Source: Clostridia bacterium (lineage in GTDB: Bacteria > Bacillota > Clostridia > Oscillospirales > CAG-272). Taken from it: 64,000 bases of DNA. Shown piece after piece: positions 9,093 through 17,649 of this stretch. Position 1 is the stretch's first letter; each line of letters opens with the position of its first letter. Position numbers and translations under genes: made by a program. Under the pieces are notes generated by a model that saw nothing but the letters and a program-made list of their open reading frames with translations, was not told the origin of the DNA and did not search any database. The stretch spans positions 1-64,000 of the forward strand of contig JAFXFN010000018.1 of NCBI GenBank assembly GCA_017520505.1, in the 5' to 3' direction.

Positions 9093-9095
9093 ATA

Positions 9096-12000
9096 TCAGT
9101 TCCTTTTTGTAACACCGAATGTTGTATATTCTCCATTGATATTCCAATCGGCTGTATATGCACCGCCTGCGGAATATGCGATTTCATCGGTCAATGTATC
9201 ATTTGATATCTTTTCAGCATTACGCTTAATAACTTCCGTTACCTTATCGGAGCCGGTTACATTCAACGTGATCTTGTCCATAACCTCAAAGCCCGCATCC
9301 TTACGCATTGTCTGGATCTTGGAGATTATCTCACGTACAAAGCCTTCTTCGATAAGCTCATCTGTAAGAGTTGTATTGAGTACAACGGTTATTCCTCTGT
9401 CAGCCACGGATTCAAAACCGCTTACCTTGCCCGACTCAATGAGAAGATCTTCACGTTCAAGCTCATAAACCTCACCTGAAAGTGTAAGCTTCAGCTTGCC
9501 TGTTGCTTCAAGCTCGTCCATAGCGGCATTGCCGTCTATCGTCGAAAGTGTCTCACGGCATTCATTTATAAGCTTGCCGAGCTTTCTTCCGAGAGTCTTG
9601 AGCTGAGGCTTGAAAGTAAATGTTGTAAATGCACGCATATCATCAACGAATGATGCGGATTTAACGTTAAGCTCATCCTTGATTATATCTGTATAATATT
9701 CGTTGAGCTTGCTTTCTGCATTGATAAACATTTCGGAAAGAGGCTGTCTGTTCTTTATAACAGCCGCATTTCTGCACGCACGGCCGAGAGCAACGATTTC
9801 TGCCGCTTCGTCCATTTCAGCTTCAAGCTCCTTGTTGATGAGCGATTCATCAGCTACGGGATAGTCGCAAAGGTGTACGCTTTCGGGTGCTGTCTTATCG
9901 TTAAGCGCAACGAGATTTCTGTAAATATCCTCTGTCATAAAAGGAATGAGCGGTGCTGCAAGCTTGATGAACGTAACGAGCGATGTGTAAAGCGTCATAT
10001 AAGCTGCGATCTTGTCATCTGTAAGATCCTTCGCCCAGAATCTTTCACGGCAACGGCGTACATACCAGTTGGAAAGCTCATCAACAAACTTTTCCATAAC
10101 ACGTGCAGTTTCTGTGATCTTATAATCACCGAGGTAACCGTCAACAGTCTTTATAAGTGAGTTAAGCTTTGAGAGTATCCACTTATCCATAACGGAAAGT
10201 TTGCTCTTGTCAAGCGTATAATCCGATGCGTTGAAATTGTCAATATTAGCGTAAAGCACGAAGAATGCATAGGTGTTCCAGAGTGTTCCCATAAACTTAC
10301 GCTGACCTTCGGTAACAGCGGCAGAATGGAAACGGTTGGGAAGCCACGGTGCGCTGTTGGAATAGAAGTACCATCTGATAGCATCAGCGCCGTGCTTTTC
10401 GAGAGCATCAAACGGGTCAACCGCATTGCCCTTCGATTTTGACATTTTCTGACCGTTTTCGTCTTGAACGTGACCAAGAACGATAACGTTCTTATAAGGT
10501 GCTTTATCAAATATAAGCGTTGAAATAGCGAGAAGTGAGTAGAACCAGCCTCTTGTCTGGTCAACAGCCTCAGAGATAAAGTCTGCGGGGAAATTCTGAT
10601 CAAACAGTTCCTTGTTTTCAAAGGGATAGTGCCACTGCGCAAAAGGCATAGCGCCGGAGTCGTACCAGCAGTCGATAACCTCCTTAACACGGTGCATTTC
10701 GCCGCCGCACTCAGGGCACTTGATAGTAACTTCATCGATATAAGGACGGTGAAGCTCTATGTTTTCAGGGCAGTTATCGGACATTTCCTTAAGCTCTGCA
10801 ATGCTTCCTATGCTGTGACGGTGTCCGCAAGAGCATTCCCAGATGTTAAGAGGTGTACCCCAATATCTGTCACGGGAGATACCCCAGTCCTGAACGTTTT
10901 TAAGCCATTCGCCGAAACGGCCCGTACCTATTGTTTCAGGAATCCAATTTATAGTATCGTTATTTTTAAGGAGCTTGTCCTTAACCTCGGTCATTCTGAT
11001 GAACCAAGTATTTCTTGCGTAGTATATAAGGGGTGTATCACAACGCCAGCAGAACGGATATGAGTGTTCAAAAGGCAGTGTCTTGAAAAGGAGTCCTCTT
11101 ACCTTCAAATCATAAAGAACATCCTTGTCAGCATCCTTGCAGAATGTACCTTCCCAAGGTGTTTCTTTCGTCATACAACCCTTTGCATCAACGAGCTGAA
11201 CGAAAGGAAGACCGTATTTTCTTCCTACTTGTGCGTCGTCTTCACCGAACGCAGGTGCGATGTGAACGATACCTGTACCGTCTGTGAGTGTTACATACTC
11301 AGCACAAGTTATATAGAATGCTTTTTCTTCAGGCTTAACAAAATCGAACAAAGGCACGTATTCTCTGCCTTCAAGCTCAGCACCTGTATATCTTTCAATT
11401 ATCTCACACTCACCGACAACGTTTGATACAAGTGCTTCGGCGAGTATGTAGTATTCTTCATTTGCAAATACCTTTAAGTAATCCTCTTTAGCGTTTACGC
11501 AAAGCGCAACGTTTGACGGAAGTGTCCAGGGTGTTGTTGTCCACGCAAGATAATATGTGTTGTCTTCACCCTTAACACGGAATTTTGCAATAGCAGACTT
11601 TTCCTTTACGTCTTTATATCCCTGCGCAACCTCGTGAGATGAAAGAGGTGTTCCGCAACGGGGACAATAAGGAACGATCTTAAATCCCTTGTAAAGAAGA
11701 CCGTCATCGTATACCTTTTTAAGTGACCACCAAACAGATTCGATAAAGTCGTTTGTATATGTGACGTAGGGATCATTCATATCTGCCCAATATCCGACAG
11801 TTCCCGAAAAGTCCTCCCACATTCCCTTATACTTCCAAACGCTTTCCTTACATTTGGTTATAAAGGGTTCAAGACCGTACTGCTCTACCTGCTCCTTACC
11901 GTCAAGTCCGAGAAGCTTTTCAACTTCAAGCTCAACGGGAAGACCGTGGGTATCCCAGCCTGCCTTACGCAAAACGTGATAGCCCTTCATCGTTCTGTAT

Positions 12001-12209
12001 CTCGGAATCATATCCTTGATAACACGTGTAAGAACGTGACCGATGTGAGGCTTACCGTTTGCTGTAGGGGGGCCGTCATAGAACGTGAAGTTTTCACCAC
12101 CCTCACGGATATCTATACTTTTTTCAAAAATTTTGTTTTCAGTCCAGAATTTTTCAGTTGCTTTTTCGCGTGACTGAAAGTCAAGATTGGACGGTACTTT
12201 GTTATACAT
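9096..12209 (-). CDS. ileS: Isoleucine--tRNA ligase, long (type 2) form
   Basis: Class I synthetase that charges and proofreads tRNA-Ile. At 1037 residues it is the long form, closer to eukaryotic/archaeal and mupirocin-resistant IleS2 enzymes than to the roughly 920-residue Bacillus type; this class call comes from length and N-terminal segments such as FTFYDGPPTANGKPHIGH. HIGH is at 55-58 and KMSKS at 588-592. A CP1 editing domain and C-terminal anticodon-binding region are present. It is the first gene of the leftward operon, with a promoter at 12265-12293. The leader is only about 50 nt, so there is no T-box. Confidence 0.96.
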   Translation of the reverse strand: MYNKVPSNLDFQSREKATEKFWTENKIFEKSIDIREGGENFTFYDGPPTANGKPHIGHVLTRVIKDMIPRYRTMKGYHVLRKAGWDTHGLPVELEVEKLLGLDGKEQVEQYGLEPFITKCKESVWKYKGMWEDFSGTVGYWADMNDPYVTYTNDFIESVWWSLKKVYDDGLLYKGFKIVPYCPRCGTPLSSHEVAQGYKDVKEKSAIAKFRVKGEDNTYYLAWTTTPWTLPSNVALCVNAKEDYLKVFANEEYYILAEALVSNVVGECEIIERYTGAELEGREYVPLFDFVKPEEKAFYITCAEYVTLTDGTGIVHIAPAFGEDDAQVGRKYGLPFVQLVDAKGCMTKETPWEGTFCKDADKDVLYDLKVRGLLFKTLPFEHSYPFCWRCDTPLIYYARNTWFIRMTEVKDKLLKNNDTINWIPETIGTGRFGEWLKNVQDWGISRDRYWGTPLNIWECSCGHRHSIGSIAELKEMSDNCPENIELHRPYIDEVTIKCPECGGEMHRVKEVIDCWYDSGAMPFAQWHYPFENKELFDQNFPADFISEAVDQTRGWFYSLLAISTLIFDKAPYKNVIVLGHVQDENGQKMSKSKGNAVDPFDALEKHGADAIRWYFYSNSAPWLPNRFHSAAVTEGQRKFMGTLWNTYAFFVLYANIDNFNASDYTLDKSKLSVMDKWILSKLNSLIKTVDGYLGDYKITETARVMEKFVDELSNWYVRRCRERFWAKDLTDDKIAAYMTLYTSLVTFIKLAAPLIPFMTEDIYRNLVALNDKTAPESVHLCDYPVADESLINKELEAEMDEAAEIVALGRACRNAAVIKNRQPLSEMFINAESKLNEYYTDIIKDELNVKSASFVDDMRAFTTFTFKPQLKTLGRKLGKLINECRETLSTIDGNAAMDELEATGKLKLTLSGEVYELEREDLLIESGKVSGFESVADRGITVVLNTTLTDELIEEGFVREIISKIQTMRKDAGFEVMDKITLNVTGSDKVTEVIKRNAEKISNDTLTDEIAYSAGGAYTADWNINGEYTTFGVTKRN

Positions 12210-12228
12210 AATAATTTCTCCGTTATAT

Positions 12229-12241
12229 ACCGCTTAGCGGT
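12229..12241. promoter_or_regulatory. Palindrome in the ileS leader
   Basis: ACCGCT-T-AGCGGT is a perfect 6-bp-arm dyad between the ileS promoter and its ribosome binding site (ACGGAG on the minus strand, just downstream). It could be an operator or a small RNA hairpin near the start codon. No regulator can be named. Confidence 0.35.
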
Positions 12242-12264
12242 AGAATATAATTATATTTATTAAT

Positions 12265-12293
12265 ATAATATCACGGATTGAATAAAAATGCAA
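12265..12293 (-). promoter_or_regulatory. Sigma-A type promoter of ileS operon
   Basis: Reading leftward: -35 TTGCAT (12288-12293), 17-nt spacer, -10 TATTAT (12265-12270). Transcription would start near 12258, about 48 nt before the ileS start codon. Confidence 0.7.
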
Positions 12294-12330
12294 TAGATTT
12301 ATAGAAAAAATATACTTTTTTGAATAAAAA

Positions 12331-13884
12331 TTATACATTTTTCTTGCTTTTAAAAATCTCCGTAAACCACTTTTCATCTTCACTTGTGACACAATACGTA
12401 ATTCGCAAAAATATGTAATACAAAAGGATACTTATGCACAAGCCGCAAATGAAAGAAGATGCGGTAAATGAAAATTTTATATTCATAAAATGAAACAAAA
12501 TACTGCAAAGACTCGTTGCACCCACTATACTGAAAACGGGAGCAAAAACATCAAAAAATATGTTTACTTTTAACGTCAGTATTTTAAAAAGTCTTTGCAT
12601 TGAAAGTGCTGCGTTTATAAGCTCACATACGTATACGACAATTACGTACCCCTTTATACCAAGCGGCGGAAGCAAAAAATAAACAAGTATAACAGACACA
12701 AGTGCATCGATAATATTATATCTCATTGAATATACCTGCTCACCCATTCCTTTAAGAACGGCATCAATAGAATTGTCAAGATACATAACGGGAATGAGAG
12801 CTGCAAATATTTTTATGTAAAAGCCCGCTTCTCTGCTGTCATAAAGAAACATTCCGAGAAGATCCGAATAATAAATAAACAGCCCCGATATCGCAACGGA
12901 AAATATGAGTGTGAGCTTAAAAATCCTCCTTGTAACATAGTCTATATGCTTCTTCTCACCCTGCTCTTTATATCTCGTTATTTCAGGTATTACAAGTGAG
13001 GAAAAGGCAGACAGAAATGCAAGCGGAAAAAATATAACGGGAAAAACCATTCCGGAAATGATTCCATAAGATGAAAGTGCCGCATCGCTGTTCACCCCTC
13101 CTCTGATAAGCCCCTTCGGTATCAAAAGATTTTCAAGAGTCATAAGCGCCGAACGAATATATGCAGAAAACGCAACAGGAAGCGACATTTTCAAAAGCCG
13201 CATTGTAATATTTGACGACGGCTCACCTTTAAGTTCCTTTGTGTTTTTCCGTACGTCGAAAACATAAAGAATAAACGATACTATAAAAGCAAGTATTTCA
13301 GAAACACTCATTCCTATGACGACCGCAACCGTTGCCGATTCGACATCATCACCGCTTATCAAAACAAAAAGCGTTACTGTCAGAAATATCCTTATGAATT
13401 GCTCAAGAATATTTGTAATTGCATTTTTTATTACACGCCGCACAGCGCAAAAATACCCGCCGAGTGCCGAGGAAACAGATAAGAACGGAAGTGATATTGC
13501 AAGTATCTTGAGTGACTTTACAGCACGGATATCACACAGCCATTTAAGTGATATAGGTTCTGCAAAATAAAACAGAACTACGAATGAAAGCGCACCGAAT
13601 GCAAGGCTGTACGCAAGGCATTTACGCATAGCAATGCGCACGCCGACACCTGACCCTTTAACCAGCTCCTGCGAAACAAGCCTTGTCGAAGCAAGGTGTA
13701 CACCCGACGTTGCAAACGTCACCCCGAATGTGTACACTGACAAAACAAGTGAAAAAAGCCCCATACCTACAGAGCCTATTTTATTCGTTATGTAAACATT
13801 GAAAACAACGGAAACGAATCTCATAAAGACCGAAGTTAACGTTAAAACCATTCCGTTTATAAAAAATTTCTTTATAACTTTCAA
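12331..13884 (-). CDS. MurJ/SpoVB-type polysaccharide (lipid II) flippase
   Basis: Multi-pass MOP-superfamily membrane protein of about 517 residues, resembling stage V sporulation protein B and YtgP/MurJ flippases that translocate lipid-linked peptidoglycan precursors. About 14 hydrophobic helices are visible, beginning with the amphipathic segment VIKKFFINGMVLTLTSVFMR. The longest reading frame begins at 13968, inside a terminator hairpin. I prefer the TTG at 13884, which has AAAGGCGG 8-9 nt upstream and restores the usual family N-terminus. Separate orthology to SpoVB or MurJ cannot be decided here. Confidence 0.85.
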   Translation of the reverse strand: MKVIKKFFINGMVLTLTSVFMRFVSVVFNVYITNKIGSVGMGLFSLVLSVYTFGVTFATSGVHLASTRLVSQELVKGSGVGVRIAMRKCLAYSLAFGALSFVVLFYFAEPISLKWLCDIRAVKSLKILAISLPFLSVSSALGGYFCAVRRVIKNAITNILEQFIRIFLTVTLFVLISGDDVESATVAVVIGMSVSEILAFIVSFILYVFDVRKNTKELKGEPSSNITMRLLKMSLPVAFSAYIRSALMTLENLLIPKGLIRGGVNSDAALSSYGIISGMVFPVIFFPLAFLSAFSSLVIPEITRYKEQGEKKHIDYVTRRIFKLTLIFSVAISGLFIYYSDLLGMFLYDSREAGFYIKIFAALIPVMYLDNSIDAVLKGMGEQVYSMRYNIIDALVSVILVYFLLPPLGIKGYVIVVYVCELINAALSMQRLFKILTLKVNIFFDVFAPVFSIVGATSLCSILFHFMNIKFSFTASSFICGLCISILLYYIFLRITYCVTSEDEKWFTEIFKSKKNV

Positions 13885-13887
13885 AAA

Positions 13888-13920
13888 AATAAACCGCCTT
13901 TGATTAATTGACGGTTTATT
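13888..13920 (-). promoter_or_regulatory. Hairpin covering the flippase ribosome binding site
   Basis: A perfect 9-bp inverted repeat (13888-13896 with 13912-13920, 15-nt loop) holds the putative ribosome binding site of the flippase gene and runs directly into a T-run and the TTG start. It may be a second terminator for upstream transcription or a translational control hairpin. A TATAAT-like -10 lies at 13918-13923, but its best -35 is 20 nt away. Confidence 0.45.
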
Positions 13921-13945
13921 ATATGAAAACATATAGATTTTTATG

Positions 13946-13978
13946 TAAAAATCGGGAATGCTCATCACACTCCCGATT
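13946..13978 (-). terminator. Terminator of alaS-mscL-HIT transcript
   Basis: On the minus strand AATCGGGA (13971-13978) pairs with TCCCGATT (13950-13957), with partly paired inner bases, followed by a short T-tract. It starts 15 nt past the HIT gene stop. Confidence 0.8.
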
Positions 13979-13993
13979 AAAATTTATTAAATT

Positions 13994-14338
13994 TTATGCC
14001 ATTTCTCCTGCGAGCTGTCTGCCGCCGATAATATGAAAATGTAAATGCTTAACAGTCTGGCAAGCATCGTCACCGCAGTTTGATACAACTCGGTATCCGT
14101 TTGTAAGACCTGCCGCTTTTGCAATTTCGGGTATTACCTCGAAAATTCTTGCAACATATTCGCTGTTTAAAGAAGCTATCTCATCGACTGATGCAATATG
14201 CGCTTTAGGAACAACGAGAATATGTACAGGCGCCTGAGGATTTATATCCTTGAACGCATAGCATTTTTCATCCTCGTACACTTTGGATGACGGAATCTCA
14301 CCGTTGATTATTTTACAGAATAAGCAGTTTTCCATCAT
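13994..14338 (-). CDS. HIT family nucleotide-binding protein (HinT-like)
   Basis: A 114-residue histidine-triad hydrolase of purine nucleoside phosphoramidates. It begins CLFCKIINGEIPSSKVYED, carries the NGYRVVSNCG segment, and ends with the active-site motif HLHFHIIGG (HxHxH). The two N-terminal cysteines (CLFC) may form part of a zinc site as in other bacterial HIT proteins. The start overlaps the mscL stop (ATGA), indicating coupling. Confidence 0.93.
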   Translation of the reverse strand: MMENCLFCKIINGEIPSSKVYEDEKCYAFKDINPQAPVHILVVPKAHIASVDEIASLNSEYVARIFEVIPEIAKAAGLTNGYRVVSNCGDDACQTVKHLHFHIIGGRQLAGEMA

Positions 14339-14793
14339 TCTTTGTTATTCTTAAGAGCATCACGGATCTCACGGAGAAGAAGAATATCTTCGGGTGTGGG
14401 TGCGGGAGCCGCTTCAGCTGCTGCTTCTTCCTGCTTCTTCTTTGCTTCAAGTCTTGCACGTGATTTAACGATAACACGCAAAACGAGGAATACGCAGAAT
14501 GCCATAAGCAAGAAGTCTATAACGAGCTGAATGAAATTACCGTAATTGATGGATATTGCCGCCTGAGCAACCTCTCCCGCTTCGTTGAGTACTTCTTCCT
14601 TGAGCACATATTTCAGATCTGCGAAATTAACATTGCCGAGAAGAACGCTTATAGGGGGCATAATAACATCATTTACAAGTGATGAAACGATCTTTGAAAA
14701 TGCACCGCCTATGATAACACCGGTTGCCATATCAACAATGTTACCCTTGGAAATAAAGTCCTTAAAATCCTTGAAAAAAGTACCTTTTGCCAT
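14335..14793 (-). CDS. mscL: Large-conductance mechanosensitive channel MscL
   Basis: Homopentameric membrane channel that opens under osmotic downshock. The 152 residues contain the amphipathic N-terminus, TM1 (about 15-42, DMATGVIIGGAFSKIVSSLV), an extracellular loop, TM2 (about 75-100) and a charged, alanine-rich cytoplasmic tail typical of longer MscLs. ATG 14793 is preferred over an upstream TTG because MAKGTFFKDFKDF is the family start. It lies 5 nt past alaS. Confidence 0.95.
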   Translation of the reverse strand: MAKGTFFKDFKDFISKGNIVDMATGVIIGGAFSKIVSSLVNDVIMPPISVLLGNVNFADLKYVLKEEVLNEAGEVAQAAISINYGNFIQLVIDFLLMAFCVFLVLRVIVKSRARLEAKKKQEEAAAEAAPAPTPEDILLLREIRDALKNNKE

Positions 14794-14798
14794 TTTTA

Positions 14799-17432
14799 TC
14801 AACCTACCTTTTCTAAAATATTGTAAACTGTATCTAAAGCTTCATCGATCTTATCAAGAAGCTTAACACCTGATGTTGCATTATCGGGGCGACCGCCGCC
14901 GCCACCGCCTGCGATCTTGCTTATTTCTTTAAGAATATTTCCTGCGTGTGCGCCTGCTTTAACAGCTTCTGCGCCTGCACAAGCAACGAAATTGAGCTTG
15001 CCGTCGTTGTTAACCGAAATAACCGCAACTGCATAAGGATCACGTGATTTAATACCGTCGCAGAGGGATCTTACCGCATCAACGGATACGCCCTCGGTCT
15101 TTCCGGTAATAACGTTGAATACACCGACCTTCTTTACGTTATCAACGATCTTTTCAGCCTGCGAAGAGGCAATCTTATTGTTAAGACGTTCAACCGCCTG
15201 CTTTTCTTCTTTGAGCTCTGCCTGAAGCTGTGCTGCCTTTTTATCAATTTCTGTAACGTTGGAAGCCTTGAGCTCTCTTGCGCAGTTAGCAATAAGTGTC
15301 TGCTTTTCCTCAAGAAGCTTCAAAACGTTTATACCTGTCGTACCCTCTATTCTACGTACGCCCGATGCAACGGAAGACTCGGAAATTATCTTGAAAAGTC
15401 CTGCCTTTGCAGTATTATCAAGGTGAGTACCGCCGCAAAGCTCAACAGAAAAATCGCCAACCTTTACAACTCTTACAACGTCGCCGTATTTTTCACCGAA
15501 CAACGCCATAGCACCGAGTGAACGTGCGCTTTCAATATCTGTTTCAAAATTCTCAACGGGTGTACCCTTGAGTATTTCTGCATTTACAAGGTCTTCAACC
15601 TGCTTTATTTCATCAGCTGTCATCGCCGTATAGTGCGAGAAGTCAAATCTTACACGCTCGGGATCAACGTATGAGCCTGCCTGCTCAACGTGAGTACCGA
15701 GAACCTTACGGAGGGCTGCCTGCAAAAGGTGCGCTGTTGTGTGGTTTCTGCGTATTTCGTCACGGCGTGCAGCATCAACCCTCAACGTTACCTTATCGCC
15801 AACGCTTATAACGCCGTCGACGGTACATCTGTGCATAAATACGCCGTTGGACTTCTTCGTATCGTTTACCGTTATCTTTGCGCCTTCAGATGTAATGATA
15901 CCTGTATCGCCAACCTGTCCGCCGCCTTCGCCATAGAAAGGTGTGCGGTCAACGATTATCATAGCATCACAATCAGATGCAACGGCAACGCTTTCGTTGT
16001 CGGCTGAAATTATCATCTTTACAGTTGCTTCGCTTGTAGTTTCGGCATATCCCGTGAACTGTGTTGCTTCAACATTATCAAGAAATCCGAGAGTATCGTC
16101 GCTCCAGCTGAAATCGCCGAGAGCAGCTCTTGCTTCTCTTGCACGCTTTTTCTGCTCATTCATCAAAGCGGTGAATCCGTCTTCATCAATGCCGATTCCC
16201 TTTTCTGTTGCGATCTCACGTGTAAGGTCAAGCGGAAATCCGTACGTGTCATTGAGCTTGAATACGTTTTCTGCGGAAAGTACATTTTCGCCAGACTTGA
16301 CAGCGTTTTCTATCATACCGTTAAGCATATCCATACCGCTGTCTATTGTCTTTGAGAATTTTTCCTCTTCAATGGAAACGATCTTCTGGATATATTCAAG
16401 CTTTTCTGTAAGCTCGGGATATTCGGAAAGATTTTCTTTTGCAACCACGGGAACGATATCAGAAAGGAACGTTTCCTTTATACCGAGAAGCTTTCCGTGA
16501 CGCGCCGCACGTCTGAGCAAACGACGGAGAACGTAGCCTCTGCCCTCATTTGACGGAACAACACCGTCACAAATGAGGAAGCACGTGCTTCTGATGTGGT
16601 CTGTAATAACACGCAAAGATACATCAGACTCTGCATTTTCGCCGTACTTGATGCCGGCTTTTGCAATTATTGCTTTCATTATGTTCTGAACTGTGTCAAC
16701 CTCAAAAAGGTTGTTTACACCCTGCATAATGCAAGCAATTCTTTCAAGTCCCATACCTGTATCGATATTGGGCTTTGCAAGAGGTGTATAGTTACCTGCA
16801 CCGTCACCCTCAAACTGTGTGAAAACGAGATTCCAGAATTCAACGAATCTGTCACAGTCACATCCTACAGCGCAATCGGGTGATCCGCAGCCGTGTTCAA
16901 TACCACGGTCAAAATAAAGCTCAGAACAAGGACCGCAAGGACCTGAACCAATCTCCCAGAAGTTATCTTCCTTGCCGAGGCGAACCATATGAGAAGGATC
17001 AACCCCCACTTCTTTTGTCCATATATCAAATGCTTCGTCATCATTTTCGTATATACTTACATAAAGACGGTCAACGGGAAGCTTGAGCACCTGCGTGCAG
17101 AATTCCCAAGCCCAAGCCGTTGCTTCGCGCTTGAAATAATCACCAAACGAGAAGTTTCCGAGCATTTCGAAGTACGTACCGTGGCGTGCTGTTTTACCGA
17201 CTCTTTCAATATCGGGTGTTCTTATACATTTCTGGCACGTTGTCATTCTGTGACGGGGCGGTTCTTTTTCGCCCGTAAAATACTTTTTGAGCGGTGCCAT
17301 ACCTGCATTTATAAGCAATAACGACTTGTCGTCCTTAGGGACAAGAGGAAAGCTCTTATGTCTTAAATGTCCCTTACTTTCGTAAAATTTAAGGTACATT
17401 TCTCTGATATCGTTAAGCGATGTCCATTCCAT
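14799..17432 (-). CDS. alaS: Alanine--tRNA ligase
   Basis: Class II synthetase that charges tRNA-Ala and edits misacylated Ser/Gly. The 877 residues show the catalytic core (start through about 450, with FVQFEG-type class II segments such as RHGTYFEMLGNFSFGDYFK), the editing domain with HTTAHLL and the zinc site ending CGGTHL, and a glycine-rich C-terminal domain (GGGGGGRPDNA). It has its own promoter at 17494-17522 and leads the alaS-mscL-HIT operon. Confidence 0.97.
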   Translation of the reverse strand: MEWTSLNDIREMYLKFYESKGHLRHKSFPLVPKDDKSLLLINAGMAPLKKYFTGEKEPPRHRMTTCQKCIRTPDIERVGKTARHGTYFEMLGNFSFGDYFKREATAWAWEFCTQVLKLPVDRLYVSIYENDDEAFDIWTKEVGVDPSHMVRLGKEDNFWEIGSGPCGPCSELYFDRGIEHGCGSPDCAVGCDCDRFVEFWNLVFTQFEGDGAGNYTPLAKPNIDTGMGLERIACIMQGVNNLFEVDTVQNIMKAIIAKAGIKYGENAESDVSLRVITDHIRSTCFLICDGVVPSNEGRGYVLRRLLRRAARHGKLLGIKETFLSDIVPVVAKENLSEYPELTEKLEYIQKIVSIEEEKFSKTIDSGMDMLNGMIENAVKSGENVLSAENVFKLNDTYGFPLDLTREIATEKGIGIDEDGFTALMNEQKKRAREARAALGDFSWSDDTLGFLDNVEATQFTGYAETTSEATVKMIISADNESVAVASDCDAMIIVDRTPFYGEGGGQVGDTGIITSEGAKITVNDTKKSNGVFMHRCTVDGVISVGDKVTLRVDAARRDEIRRNHTTAHLLQAALRKVLGTHVEQAGSYVDPERVRFDFSHYTAMTADEIKQVEDLVNAEILKGTPVENFETDIESARSLGAMALFGEKYGDVVRVVKVGDFSVELCGGTHLDNTAKAGLFKIISESSVASGVRRIEGTTGINVLKLLEEKQTLIANCARELKASNVTEIDKKAAQLQAELKEEKQAVERLNNKIASSQAEKIVDNVKKVGVFNVITGKTEGVSVDAVRSLCDGIKSRDPYAVAVISVNNDGKLNFVACAGAEAVKAGAHAGNILKEISKIAGGGGGGRPDNATSGVKLLDKIDEALDTVYNILEKVG

Positions 17433-17451
17433 AAATTTATACCGTTCCTTT

Positions 17452-17466
17452 CACTCTTCAAGAGTG
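17452..17466. promoter_or_regulatory. Palindrome in the alaS leader
   Basis: CACTCTT-C-AAGAGTG, a perfect 7-bp-arm dyad, lies between the alaS promoter and ribosome binding site. It may be an operator or RNA hairpin. The leader is too short for a T-box. Confidence 0.4.
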
Positions 17467-17493
17467 TTGTTTAAATATTATATAACATTTTGC

Positions 17494-17522
17494 ATTATAC
17501 CAAGAAATAAAAAAAAAATCAA
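17494..17522 (-). promoter_or_regulatory. Sigma-A type promoter of alaS
   Basis: Leftward: -35 TTGATT (17517-17522), exactly 17-nt spacer, -10 TATAAT (17494-17499). A long T-tract fills the spacer. Confidence 0.8.
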
Positions 17523-17592
17523 TATATTATTGCAAAAAACAGCGAAATTTTCTTAAAATATCATGCTTTTTTAATTTTGTGCACGGAATATA

Positions 17593-17621
17593 TTGAAATA
17601 AAACACATTTTATGATAAGAT
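17593..17621 (+). promoter_or_regulatory. Sigma-A type promoter of the DUF1015 gene
   Basis: -35 TTGAAA (17593-17598), 17-nt spacer, -10 TAAGAT (17616-17621), placing the transcription start near 17628, about 22 nt before the ATG. Confidence 0.7.
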
Positions 17622-17649
17622 AAAAGAAAAACTTTCTATTGGAGAAACT

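Noticed and set aside
10151..10735. 194-codon minus-strand frame inside ileS
   Set aside because: Out-of-frame shadow of ileS; Leu/Ser/Arg-rich and without domain features.
12210..12330. T-box riboswitch before ileS
   Set aside because: Leader from promoter to start codon is about 50 nt and lacks the T-box sequence AGGGTGGNACCGCG.
13885..13968. Upstream start of the flippase gene
   Set aside because: Lies inside terminator hairpins and adds a non-conserved N-terminus.
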